Numbered from the stretch's first letter, positions 24,785 through 31,895 are shown. The stretch: 64,000 nt of DNA from Streptomyces platensis (GCF_008704855.1 NZ_CP023691.1:3782001-3846000); one strand, 5' to 3'. The notes: generated by a model not told the origin, from the sequence alone. Made by a program: numbers and translations.

Positions 24785-25282
24785 TCAGTGCGTGCGGCGG
24801 ACGATGAGCCAGGCGGTCTGCGCGGCGATCCAGGTCAGCAGCCAGACCAGCTCCAGCGGACCCGCGAGCGGGCCGAACCAGGCAGCCAGCGCCACCCACG
24901 CCAACGCGACCGTGGCGAGCACAGCCAGAGCCACGCGCCAGAGCGCCGCGGACCCCTGCGAGGGACGACGGAAGTGGACGAACCCGAGCCACAGCGCCGG
25001 GGCGACGGCCAGCGGCGCGAGCACCAGGCCGGACCACCACGCCAGCGCGTGCAGCAGCGCGGTGACGACGAATGCCAAGAGGGCGGCGCCGGTCGGGGCG
25101 AGCGCGCGGCGGTGGTTCCACAGGATCAGCGCCAGGCCGGTCAGTGCCTGGCGGGTCAGGGACGGGCGTTCGGGCACCACGATCACGAACGGGTCAGCGG
25201 CGCGGCGCCCACGCTGGCGCGGGAGACGGACAGTAGTGACACCCGCTGCCTGCGCGGTGCGGGTTCGGGAACGGCTGGACAC
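24785..25282 (-). CDS. AICE membrane protein, four helices
   Basis: 165 residues. A basic cytoplasmic N-terminus of about 50 residues precedes four hydrophobic segments (ALAPTGAALLAFVVTALLHA, WWSGLVLAPLAVAPALWLGF, LWRVALAVLATVALAWVALA, LELVWLLTWIAAQTAWLIV). GTG at 25282 has GGGAG at 7-nt spacing. Its place among the transfer genes suggests a partner of the translocase (SpdB-like); this is inferred from position. Confidence 0.68.
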   Translation of the reverse strand: MSSRSRTRTAQAAGVTTVRLPRQRGRRAADPFVIVVPERPSLTRQALTGLALILWNHRRALAPTGAALLAFVVTALLHALAWWSGLVLAPLAVAPALWLGFVHFRRPSQGSAALWRVALAVLATVALAWVALAAWFGPLAGPLELVWLLTWIAAQTAWLIVRRTH

Positions 25283-25311
25283 AGCGAAACTCCCAGGTAG
25301 ATGGGGTGAGT

Positions 25312-25653
25312 TCAGGCGGCGCGCTGTTCCTCGTCGGGAAAGGCGCAGGGCACGCACATGCCGAGGGAGCGCGGGATGCAGTACCCGGCATCAACGCGGC
25401 AGCTGGGGCAGAGGCGCCGGGCGGCGTTCGCCTTGGCGAGCGCGACCTGTTTGCCGGGCGTCATGGCACGGACCGGCTTGGCCAGGTCGGTGCGGTAGAG
25501 GTAGGCGACCAGCGGCCCACGCCGTCGGCGGGGTCGCTCCACCTGGGCGGTAACGGGCTGGCCACCGGGCCGCAGCCCCATGGCGCGGAGCTGCCGGCGC
25601 GTGGCCAGTCCGTCGGGCGCCAGTCGCCAGCGGTAGACCGGCACGGCGCCCAT
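25312..25653 (-). CDS. RRQRL-motif zinc-binding protein
   Basis: 113 residues. The motif RRQLRAMGLRPGGQPV (about 19-34) and a C-terminal CPSCRVDAGYCIPRSLGMCVPC four-cysteine cluster match the RRQRL motif-containing zinc-binding proteins found in streptomycete integrative elements; the fourth motif residue here is Leu rather than Arg. Function unknown. The start overlaps the previous stop (TGATG), so translation is coupled to the DUF2637 gene. Confidence 0.8.
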   Translation of the reverse strand: MGAVPVYRWRLAPDGLATRRQLRAMGLRPGGQPVTAQVERPRRRRGPLVAYLYRTDLAKPVRAMTPGKQVALAKANAARRLCPSCRVDAGYCIPRSLGMCVPCAFPDEEQRAA

Positions 25654-26663
25654 CAGCCGGTAGTAAGAGCCAGCTCGGTCCGCGCGCCGGTCTCGGGCTC
25701 GCGCTGCTCGGCGTAGCGGGAGGAGACCCAGCCGACCGACCAGCCGCACAGTTCAGCGGCGGCCCGCACTGGCAACCCGGCCGCGAATGCCGCGGCGATC
25801 AGCGCGCGGGCTTCGTCCTCGGGTAGCTTCTCCTCGGCCGGACCGCGGGACAGGAGCGCGGTGCGTTCACGCTCGGCCCGCTCCTCGCGCTCGCGCTGTT
25901 CACGCTCGCGGGCCTGGGCGCGCTCGCGACGCTCGCGCTCGGCCCGTTCGGTGTCCTGGCGTTCACGCTGTTCACGCTCGCGCTGCTGCTGTTCACGCTC
26001 GCGTTCACGGCGTTCACCAGCCTCCCTCTCTGCTTGCTCCCGGGCGGCGGTCTGCTCGCGCTCCTCGCGGCGTTGGCGCTCTTCGCGCTCGGCCTGTTCG
26101 CGGGTGAGTTGGGCTTCGTGCTCGCGCTGTTCACGCGCCAGCGCCGCAGCATGCTCCCGTTCCTCCGCCCGCTCCCGGCGGGCGGCTTCCTCCCGCTCGC
26201 GCACGGCATGTTCCCGGCGCTCGCGTTCGGCCTGCCGCTTGTCCTCCAGGGCGGTCACGGCGTGGGTGATGGCGCGGCGGTAGGCGAGTCCGGTCTCTGC
26301 CGTGACGATCAGCAGCAGTGGCGCCACCGCATGGACGGCGACGCCCACCGGGTCTTTGTTCAGGGCGGAGTCGGCGATGTTCAGGGCCAGGGTCATGGCG
26401 CCGGTCATCCACCGCAGGGCGATGGGCCACCGGCCGCCGTGCCCGCCCAGACGGGCCAGCACCGAGTCCAGGCGCACCACGATGACCACCGCGGCGTCCA
26501 CCACCAGCGGCAGGATCGGCGCCGTCCAGGCCCACGCCTTGGGGGTGTGGGCGGACATGAGCGGCGTCACGGTCAGGATCGAGTAGAGCATCGCGCCGCC
26601 CACGATCAGCCATGTGCCGACGGACAACGCGCGCTCGGCTGAACGCACTTGGACACCGTTCAC
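25653..26663 (-). CDS. DUF2637 membrane protein with long charged coiled coil
   Basis: 336 residues. Four membrane segments in the first 130 residues (LSVGTWLIVGGAMLYSILTV, WTAPILPLVVDAAVVIVV, MTGAMTLALNIADSALN, GVAVHAVAPLLLIVTAETGL) are the DUF2637 domain. About 140 residues made almost only of Arg, Glu, Ala and Gln follow (about 145-285) and predict one long single helix or coiled coil. It ends in a helix-turn-helix-like segment (LIAAAFAAGLPVRAAAELCGWSVGWVSSRY). The combination suggests a membrane tether linked to DNA or to another protein. The GTG start overlaps the upstream gene in GTGA. Confidence 0.82.
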   Translation of the reverse strand: MNGVQVRSAERALSVGTWLIVGGAMLYSILTVTPLMSAHTPKAWAWTAPILPLVVDAAVVIVVRLDSVLARLGGHGGRWPIALRWMTGAMTLALNIADSALNKDPVGVAVHAVAPLLLIVTAETGLAYRRAITHAVTALEDKRQAERERREHAVREREEAARRERAEEREHAAALAREQREHEAQLTREQAEREERQRREEREQTAAREQAEREAGERREREREQQQREREQRERQDTERAERERRERAQAREREQREREERAERERTALLSRGPAEEKLPEDEARALIAAAFAAGLPVRAAAELCGWSVGWVSSRYAEQREPETGARTELALTTG

Positions 26664-26998
26664 GAGTCGACCTCCGCCCGTGAACGCACCTCGCCGGGGG
26701 CGGGGATCTTGGTGTAGCCGACCAGGTGCAGCCGGGCGCCGGCGTAGTCGGCCCTGGCCTCCAGAACCCGGGTGCGGCCGTCGCCCTGAACGTGATGGCT
26801 GACGCTCTCGACCGCGATGCCCAAGGCATCCCGCCACGCCTCGAAACCGGCGAGGTCGTCGTGGAAGGACAGCGTCAGCAGGTCGGGGTAGACCGTGGAC
26901 ACTTCCAGGCACGGCGCGGGAAGGTGCGGGTACTCGGCGCTGAACATCCGCAGGAGCAGCAGCGGGGCGTTCAGGGCGCTCAGTGTCGGTGTGCTCAT
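26660..26998 (-). CDS. Conserved AICE protein of unknown function
   Basis: 112 residues, hydrophilic, likely alpha/beta (LLRMFSAEYPHLPAPCLEVS, LLTLSFHDDLAGFEAWRDAL, ARLHLVGYTKIPAPGE). No motif that I recognise. It overlaps its neighbours by 4 bp on both sides (ATGA and GTGA), so it belongs to the transfer operon. Confidence 0.65.
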   Translation of the reverse strand: MSTPTLSALNAPLLLLRMFSAEYPHLPAPCLEVSTVYPDLLTLSFHDDLAGFEAWRDALGIAVESVSHHVQGDGRTRVLEARADYAGARLHLVGYTKIPAPGEVRSRAEVDS

Positions 26999-27261
26999 GC
27001 GGCACCGCCCGGCAGCGCCGTCGTGGCGCGGTTGGTCAGGTCGCGGCGGGCGGCCAGGACCCGGTTGCGGGCCCGGCGGATGCGCCGCTCGTCCAGCGCG
27101 GTGGCCGGGCGGTCCAGCAGCGGAATCTGCGCATCGAGCAACTCGACCTCCGCCAGGATCAGCGGCATCTCGGCCTCGATCGCGTCCAGCTCCGCAGCCG
27201 TCGGGCCGCCAACGGGCGGGTTGGCGGTAACAACCGCCTGAAGTGCAGCGATGGACTTCAT
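26995..27261 (-). CDS. DUF6284-like protein, first gene of the transfer operon
   Basis: 88 residues. MKSIAALQAVVTANPPVGGP followed by TAAELDAIEAEMPLILAEVE and DERRIRRARNRVLAARRDLT is a short helical hairpin that I recognise as DUF6284, found in AICE transfer operons. GAGGAG lies 8 nt before the ATG. A strong hairpin and a long leader lie upstream. Function unknown. Confidence 0.75.
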   Translation of the reverse strand: MKSIAALQAVVTANPPVGGPTAAELDAIEAEMPLILAEVELLDAQIPLLDRPATALDERRIRRARNRVLAARRDLTNRATTALPGGAA

Positions 27262-27298
27262 TGGGTCGTGCTCCTCTCACAGTGGAACGGCCCAGAAA

Positions 27299-27328
27299 GC
27301 GGCCCCGGAGTTGCACCTCCGGGGCCGC
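27299..27328 (-). terminator. Hairpin in the transfer-operon leader
   Basis: A perfect 12-bp stem (GCGGCCCCGGAG, 27299-27310 with 27317-27328) and a 6-nt loop, 38 bp before the DUF6284 start. A transcript coming from the operator region near 27.9 kb must pass it, so it could act as an attenuator. Confidence 0.7.
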
Positions 27329-27329
27329 G

Positions 27330-27940
27330 CGCCGTTGTGGAACCCTCCGGCTCCCCTCAGCCCCGCCCGTACGGACTCGTGCTCGACGTGGTCCGGACGG
27401 GCGGAGGAGGCAACCGGCGCAGCGCTAGCCGCTGCGATGCGGTGGAGTGGGTGACCGGTTGTTCGCTGCTGGTCGTGCTGTGCGCGAACGGTGTGCTGAA
27501 CGGCGCCGCCGTGCCGGTCAATCACGGCGGTGCCTGCGTATGTCGGCGACCCATGACGGGTCTCCTCTCGGCGGTGTGGGTCTCGGGTGATCTGTGGCCG
27601 TCGGGCTCCGCCGGCCGGAAGGCCGGGGTATCGACGGCTCCCGCCTACTCCCGAAGGTCAGTGGGCGGCGCTCCTTTTTTCACCCCGGGGAGGTGAGTGG
27701 CCCCGGGCCGCCCGATAGCAGGGGGCGGTGTCCTGTTGCCCGGATCGCTCCGGGCTACCTCCCGAGCCTTGCGAGGGCTGGAGGTGGCCTCCCGGGCCCG
27801 GTGCTGCTGGGCCGAAGGCGGTCCCATCGACCACCCGTGCAGGTGGCTGGGACGGCACTCTGTTCACTTCTCAAGGCCCGAGTGCTTCCTTTCGCCCCCT
27901 GTCACCGGGGCGTCCGGGCACGCGATGCACGGAGCCCAAA
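27330..27940 (-). other. Structured non-coding leader region
   Basis: Over 600 bp without a convincing gene but with several strong hairpins: 27611-27626 (CCGGCC-GGAA-GGCCGG), 27739-27754 (CCCGGA-TCGC-TCCGGG) and 27821-27853 (GTCCCA and CCACC arms pairing with GGTGG and TGGGAC). A T6 run lies at 27675-27680. It is placed between the operator cluster and the transfer operon. It may be a regulatory leader or a small RNA. Confidence 0.5.
27522..27554 (-). CDS. Possible leader peptide of 10 residues
   Basis: MGRRHTQAPP begins at an ATG with GAGAGGAG at 7-nt spacing, the only good ribosome site in the leader. Its TGA overlaps a GTG (27525) that opens an 82-codon frame ending at 27277, through the hairpin and 15 bp before the next gene. 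Coding of that second frame is doubtful (third-position GC lower than in its neighbours, no similarity seen). Confidence 0.25.
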   Translation of the reverse strand: MGRRHTQAPP

Positions 27941-27941
27941 G

Positions 27942-28009
27942 ACTCCTGTACTCCTGTACTTATGTGCAGGAGTTGCTCCCATGAGAATGCCCAACTCCTG
28001 TACATGAGT
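27942..28009. promoter_or_regulatory. Operator cluster for the GntR repressor
   Basis: CTCCTGTACT-like sites at 27943 and 27951, an inverted copy GCAGGAGTT at 27966, and CTCCTGTACATGAGT at 27995-28009. The last is identical over 15 bp to the site at 28861-28875 in front of the repressor's own gene. It probably controls a promoter reading towards the transfer genes. Confidence 0.65.
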
Positions 28010-28061
28010 CAACCCGCCGCGAGAGCTTTCTTCGCGACGGGCTGGGGAAGGTGAGGCTGCG

Positions 28062-28841
28062 TCAGTCTCCGGCGGGGATGCGGTAGTCGAGAACGAACTG
28101 GTCGGCGGCCATGATGGTGTCGCAGACCTCGACCACCCGGCCTTCCTCGCTTTCCGCGTTCCTGATCAGATGGATCACGGGCGAGCCAGGACTCAGGCTG
28201 AGCGCGCTGGTCTCCTGCTTCGTGGCAAGCCGGGCGCGAACGGTCTCCGTGAACTCCTTCAGGGTGTACCCGTTCTCCTCCAGGCGCGCGTAGATGCCGC
28301 CGCCTCCGGGGTTCTCCGCAAGCAGCTCGGGGATGGCCTCGGCGATGTCCCAGGGGAGGTACGACGTCGCCTCTTCCATCGGCGTCCCGTTGCTGAAGTA
28401 CAGACGGCGACGGGCCAACACCTTCGTGCCGTCGGGGACGCCCAGGCGCTCGGCGATCTCGGCCGGCGCTTCCGTCGGGCCGACGTAGAGCACGGTCACG
28501 CCCGCGGTCTTCCCGGCCTGCTCGGACTCCGCGAGGTAGGCGGCCTTGCCGGCCTTGCGGTGGGACCGCCGAAAGCGGTCGGACGACTTACGGCGTACCG
28601 GCGGCTGACTCTTCACGAACGAGCCCTTGCCGTGGTGGGTGTCGATCAAGCCGGTAGGCCGGAGCTCCGCCACGGCCTTACGGGCCGTGCCCTGGGATAC
28701 GGAGTAGCGAGCCATGAGCTCTGACTCACTGGGAACCTTGGTTCCAGGGGCGAGGACTCCAGACCTGATCTGCTGAGCCAGGTCTTCCGCGATCTGTAGG
28801 TACCGTGGCTGACCTGAGTCTCTAGAGGCTGCTGTGCCCAT
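28062..28841 (-). CDS. GntR-family repressor, KorSA/TraR-like
   Basis: 259 residues. An N-terminal GntR winged helix (YLQIAEDLAQQIRSGVLAPG; VPSESELMARYSVSQGTARK; about 22-85) is joined to a UTRA domain (about 110-250). KorSA of pSAM2 and TraR/KorA of other Streptomyces elements are of this type and silence transfer and their own genes until mating or stress. The ATG at 28841 has AGGAGG and GAAGGA upstream. It is divergent from the NUDIX gene, with a shared operator between them, and a second operator group lies 50-120 bp past its stop. Confidence 0.87.
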   Translation of the reverse strand: MGTAASRDSGQPRYLQIAEDLAQQIRSGVLAPGTKVPSESELMARYSVSQGTARKAVAELRPTGLIDTHHGKGSFVKSQPPVRRKSSDRFRRSHRKAGKAAYLAESEQAGKTAGVTVLYVGPTEAPAEIAERLGVPDGTKVLARRRLYFSNGTPMEEATSYLPWDIAEAIPELLAENPGGGGIYARLEENGYTLKEFTETVRARLATKQETSALSLSPGSPVIHLIRNAESEEGRVVEVCDTIMAADQFVLDYRIPAGD

Positions 28842-28860
28842 GTCCTTCAGTCCTCCTATG

Positions 28861-28878
28861 CTCCTGTACATGAGTAAC
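28861..28878. promoter_or_regulatory. KorSA-like operator in the divergent promoter
   Basis: CTCCTGTACATGAGTAAC lies between the repressor and the NUDIX gene, 20 bp from the repressor start. The 15-bp core recurs exactly at 27995-28009. It would allow autoregulation and control of the immunity gene. Confidence 0.68.
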
Positions 28879-28899
28879 GCTAACCGGGAGGGCCGGTCA

Positions 28900-29319
28900 A
28901 TGTCGCTTCACTCGGTTTCGGTGGCCGGAGTGGTGGTCCGCGAAGACGGCCGCGTTCTCGTGATCAAGCGTGCGGACAATGGCGCCTGGGAAGCCCCGGG
29001 CGGCGTCCTTGAACTGGACGAACGTCCTGAGGACGGCGCCTGCCGAGAGGTTCTGGAAGAGACCGGCATCAAGGTCGAGACGGAGCGTCTGACCGGTGTC
29101 TACAAGAACATGAAGCGAGGCGTCGTCGCCCTGGTCTTCCGCTGCCGACGGGTCGGCGGCGAGGCACATACGTCAGACGAGTCCGTGGACGTGCGCTGGT
29201 TTACCCGCGACGAGGTCGAGAGCCACATGGTTGAGGCGTACGCCGTGCGGGTCCTTGATGCGCTTGACGCTGGGGAGCCGCAGGTGCGTGCCCATGATGG
29301 TCGTCGGTTGCTGAACTAG
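28900..29319 (+). CDS. NUDIX hydrolase, Pif-like immunity protein
   Basis: 139 residues. The Nudix box GVLELDERPEDGACREVLEE-TG (about 30-52) is complete, with the REVLEE metal-binding core. In pSAM2 the pif gene, next to korSA, encodes a Nudix protein that blocks incoming transfer of the same element; size and gene order here agree. The substrate of such proteins is unknown. The ATG at 28900 has GGGAGG at 8-nt spacing; the frame upstream crosses the operator and is not used. Confidence 0.87.
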   Translation: MSLHSVSVAGVVVREDGRVLVIKRADNGAWEAPGGVLELDERPEDGACREVLEETGIKVETERLTGVYKNMKRGVVALVFRCRRVGGEAHTSDESVDVRWFTRDEVESHMVEAYAVRVLDALDAGEPQVRAHDGRRLLN

Positions 29320-29423
29320 TTCTGTGGGTGGCTATGAGGCGCGGGAGATGCAGTGCTCGTGCGAGTACGCGCGAGCACCCGGAGTCGTGAGCCGAAAATC
29401 GGGGGGACGCCCACGCGTCCTCG

Positions 29424-30230
29424 CTAGGGCCCGTCCGGTCGATTAGGCGGCTGCTTGAACCTCCGCATAATGACCCATACGCCGATGCCTCTAAACAAAT
29501 TGGTAGGAGCGCTAGCGAACTGTTCTGGCGTAGGTGTGGCGCCCTCAGAGTCGTTCTCCAGCTCGCGGATAGCGTCCAGCTCCCATGGCTCCAGCTCGCC
29601 TGCGCTGATCGCCTGTCCACCGGCGATGATCATCTCAAGATGGAACGCCAGCGCCTCCGGCGTTCTGGGGGGTTGGTCAGGGTCTTCCGGGTTCGCCAAT
29701 GGGAGCAGCGCATCGGCTGTCTCGAATAGGGGCCGCGCCTTGGCGACGATGAGATCTCTGTCGAAGTAACCGGTGTACAGGGCTTCTGCAAGAGCATCTA
29801 GGAGTTCGCGCCGGCTGGGCCGTGTCCCTAGCCGCGGATCGTCCACATCAGACATGACCCAGGCCGCGACCTTCCGCGCCCAAGCCTTTGTGCGCCGAGG
29901 GTCACCGACCCATGTCTGAAAAGCGCGAAGCGCCTGATCGGTCGATACCCATTCGTCGCCACCGTAGAGCCAGAGCGACAGGGGAACCGAGGCAAGATCG
30001 GAGAGGCGGGGAGTGCTGACGCGTTCTCTCAGCAGGGCTATGAACAGAAAGCGTTGGTTCGCCGAATGAAGAGCCTTCTCTGAGCCGTTCGGCCCGGTAC
30101 GGCGTCGTTGAGGCTTTCCGAGCAGCCCCTTAGAGACCCAGTCGTGCACGAGGCGAGACGTCGCACGGTAGCCAGCGGCTGTTGCGTCCTCAACGAGATC
30201 GTCGATGGTGCCAGGCTCAGTGAACTCCAT
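29424..30230 (-). CDS. AICE cargo protein with N-terminal winged-helix-like region
   Basis: 268 residues. TIDDLVEDATAAGYRATSRLVHDWVSKGLLG followed by a basic PQRRRTGPNGSEKAL stretch looks like a MerR/winged-helix DNA-binding end; the rest is helical and acidic (WVMSDVDDPRLGTRPSRREL, ENDSEGATPTPEQF) with no motif that I know. ATG at 30230. GC and codon use appear less biased than in the core genes, which suggests recent acquisition. With the two genes to its right it fills the variable slot next to attR, where AICEs often carry defence or fitness genes. Function unknown. Confidence 0.65.
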   Translation of the reverse strand: MEFTEPGTIDDLVEDATAAGYRATSRLVHDWVSKGLLGKPQRRRTGPNGSEKALHSANQRFLFIALLRERVSTPRLSDLASVPLSLWLYGGDEWVSTDQALRAFQTWVGDPRRTKAWARKVAAWVMSDVDDPRLGTRPSRRELLDALAEALYTGYFDRDLIVAKARPLFETADALLPLANPEDPDQPPRTPEALAFHLEMIIAGGQAISAGELEPWELDAIRELENDSEGATPTPEQFASAPTNLFRGIGVWVIMRRFKQPPNRPDGP

Positions 30231-30354
30231 GACCTGAGCGTAGTGAAATACCTAGATCAACTTGCCGTAGTTGGCGTCAAGTTGGCCTCTGGGCCAGTGG
30301 CTTTCGTGCTGGTCATCAGATCATCGAGCCTGTCGAATCCCCCACTGCTGGCTG

Positions 30355-30388
30355 GAAATTACATCGCCGACGCCTCGAAATTACATCG
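30355..30388. repeat. Two 12-bp direct repeats, 22 bp apart
   Basis: GAAATTACATCG occurs at 30355-30366 and 30377-30388, two helical turns apart, between the divergent cargo genes. It looks like a tandem operator; the winged-helix-like protein to its left could be the ligand. Confidence 0.5.
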
Positions 30389-30530
30389 GTCCTGCGTCCT
30401 CAAGCTGTATGTCCGGGGTGCCTCAGCTCCTAGGCTCGGAGAAGAGCTCAGGGGACCGCCGAAGGCTCGAACTCGCCAGTGCTGCCGTCGACGGTTCCCT
30501 GATGGCACCACACGTCTGACAAGGAGACCG

Positions 30531-30698
30531 ATGAGTAGTACCGCCCCCGACTGTAGGGCACCTATCCAGAAGCGTCACCAGAGGAAAGCTAGGCGCAGGT
30601 ACGGGCGCCTCATTGGGCTTAGCGCCCTACGCGGGGCGGCCTCGGCCCTCGGATCGGCAGTGATCAGCGCTGTGCTGTGGTGGATGCAGTACCGCTGA
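30531..30698 (+). CDS. Small basic single-helix membrane protein
   Basis: 55 residues. A strongly basic N-terminal half (IQKRHQRKARRRYGRLIGL) precedes one hydrophobic segment (ALGSAVISAVLWWMQYR). AAGGAGAC at good spacing before the ATG makes it likely to be translated. Size and charge recall small toxins or membrane effectors, but this is not shown by sequence. Two direct repeats lie 140 bp upstream. Confidence 0.5.
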   Translation: MSSTAPDCRAPIQKRHQRKARRRYGRLIGLSALRGAASALGSAVISAVLWWMQYR

Positions 30699-30889
30699 CG
30701 CTCGGCGGAGGGGCGAGGGGTCGGCAGGGGAGCCTCGAATGCCATGGCTGACATCAACAGCTGACATCAACACGGGCGCACAACGTCAGACGTGAGCGCC
30801 CTGGCGCGCCTATGTTGCGGCTGTCGATTGCCTGCCACCATCCGCTGATCTGTCTGCGGCACCCGCCTACGGATCAGAGGAGCGCAGGC

Positions 30890-30923
30890 CAAGGGCCCCG
30901 CCGGTGCGCCGGCGGGGCCCTTG
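30890..30923. terminator. 15-bp perfect hairpin between cargo genes
   Basis: Arms 30890-30904 and 30909-30923 (CAAGGGCCCCGCCGG) around the loop TGCG. It lies 28 bp past the stop of the convergent 188-residue gene and can serve both sides. Confidence 0.82.
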
Positions 30924-30950
30924 CGCTCGGGCGCTACGTGCGCACGACCA

Positions 30951-31517
30951 CTAGGCGTCTCTCCATGCCTGAAGGAATCGCTCCCGATCTTCCGCCGTTT
31001 TGTGCCTTCGGCGGCTGGCGAGCTCGACATGCCAGGCAGTGGTCTCGGCGTCACGCAGCCACAAGTTTCCGTAGTACTTGGCGTCACCGAGGACGTCCAG
31101 CTCACCCCCGATTAGTTCGGCGACGACGTCCCGTTCACCATCGTCGAGCTCGGCAAGAAAGCTGAGCACGCGCCCGGCAATACCCGCCTCGTTTCCCTTG
31201 ATGAGGTAGTCAATGAAGGGCCCGCCAGCGTTGCCCGGATCGATGTACAGGGCGGCATCACCTGCCGCCCTGTACATCGATGACCAGAACTCACGCCCTC
31301 TGGTGGTGCCGGGTAGGGGCAGCTCAGCGAAGAGGTCGACCAGATGGCCGTTCGCCGCCTGGTCGTAGGAGACATCGCTGGCCGCTGCCGCAGCAATCTT
31401 CGCAACGAGTCCGGTATCCAGCTCTCCGCCCTCTGGCCAGTCGAGTGGAGCGTTCAGTTCGTTGGTGAGGTGCTGGGCTAGCTCACCGTCTTCGTCCAGG
31501 TGGAAACGGACAATCAC
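30951..31517 (-). CDS. AICE cargo protein of unknown function
   Basis: 188 residues, acidic (IVRFHLDEDGELAQHLTNEL; ELGGELDVLGDAKYYGNLWL-type content), no signal peptide or membrane segment and no motif that I recognise. ATG at 31517. The composition and lower codon bias are like the other cargo genes. It is the last gene before attR. Confidence 0.6.
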   Translation of the reverse strand: MIVRFHLDEDGELAQHLTNELNAPLDWPEGGELDTGLVAKIAAAAASDVSYDQAANGHLVDLFAELPLPGTTRGREFWSSMYRAAGDAALYIDPGNAGGPFIDYLIKGNEAGIAGRVLSFLAELDDGERDVVAELIGGELDVLGDAKYYGNLWLRDAETTAWHVELASRRRHKTAEDRERFLQAWRDA

Positions 31518-31649
31518 AAGTTCCCCCAGTTCAGGGCCAGATGACGTACAACGCAGCGTCTTTCCGCCTGCCAGTCTGCCCAGCTAGACGGTGATCAGGT
31601 GAGGCATGTGGACAACGGCCAGAAAGTGCGGTGCTGTTGACCTGATGGG

Positions 31650-31715
31650 CTCTTCACCCGCTGCGTGGGTTGGTATCGCCTCTTCACCCCTCGCTGACGG
31701 CAATAGCTGACGGCA
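31650..31715. repeat. Integrase arm-type sites, right side
   Basis: TGACGGCA occurs at 31695-31702 and 31708-31715, the same 13-bp period as next to attL. A second pair, CTCTTCACCC (31650-31659 and 31680-31689, 30-bp period), is only seen on this side. Both lie 100-160 bp inside the attR core. Confidence 0.62.
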
Positions 31716-31811
31716 ACGCCTGCGGACTCCGCCGTACGTGAGACCACGGGCCTGCACGCCTTGGGGTGAAGTAGCAGGGCGACTCGAAGGCTGGCGGGTT
31801 GCTTGATCGAA

Positions 31812-31858
31812 CTCCTAAAGCGGGTGTCGCAGGTTCGAATCCTGCCGGGGGCACCAGC
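31812..31858. repeat. attR core, 47-bp direct repeat
   Basis: Identical to 16471-16517. It is the displaced 3' half of the original tRNA-Arg (anticodon loop to CCA plus two bases) and is not itself a functional tRNA. Confidence 0.95.
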
Positions 31859-31860
31859 GC

Positions 31861-31895
31861 AAAGGGCACCTACCGATTTTCCGTAGGTGCCCTTT
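31861..31895 (+). terminator. Original chromosomal terminator of the tRNA
   Basis: AAAGGGCACCTAC (31861-31873) pairs perfectly with 31883-31895. It lies 4 bp past the attR tRNA end, where the tRNA-Arg transcript ended before the element inserted. Confidence 0.75.

Larger units (their letters stand above)
16471..31811. mobile_element. AICE integrated in tRNA-Arg(CCT), about 15.3 kb
   Basis: It is bounded by 47-bp direct repeats at the 3' end of tRNA-Arg and has all AICE modules: int and xis beside the tRNA, a primase-polymerase replication block, an FtsK/TraB-type double-stranded DNA translocase with small transfer genes, a GntR (KorSA-like) repressor, a NUDIX (Pif-like) immunity protein, and three cargo genes near attR. 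All core genes look intact, so the element may still excise and transfer. Insertion of this length explains the partial tRNA at 31812-31858. It is not pSAM2 itself, which uses tRNA-Pro and rolling-circle RepSA. Confidence 0.95.

Noticed and set aside
27277..27525. 82-codon frame in the AICE leader as a real gene
   Set aside because: It crosses a perfect terminator-like hairpin, has no family match that I can see and lower third-position GC. Kept only as part of the leader hypothesis.
31812..31858. Second tRNA-Arg gene
   Set aside because: Only the 3' half is present; the 5' acceptor and D arms are missing. It is attR.
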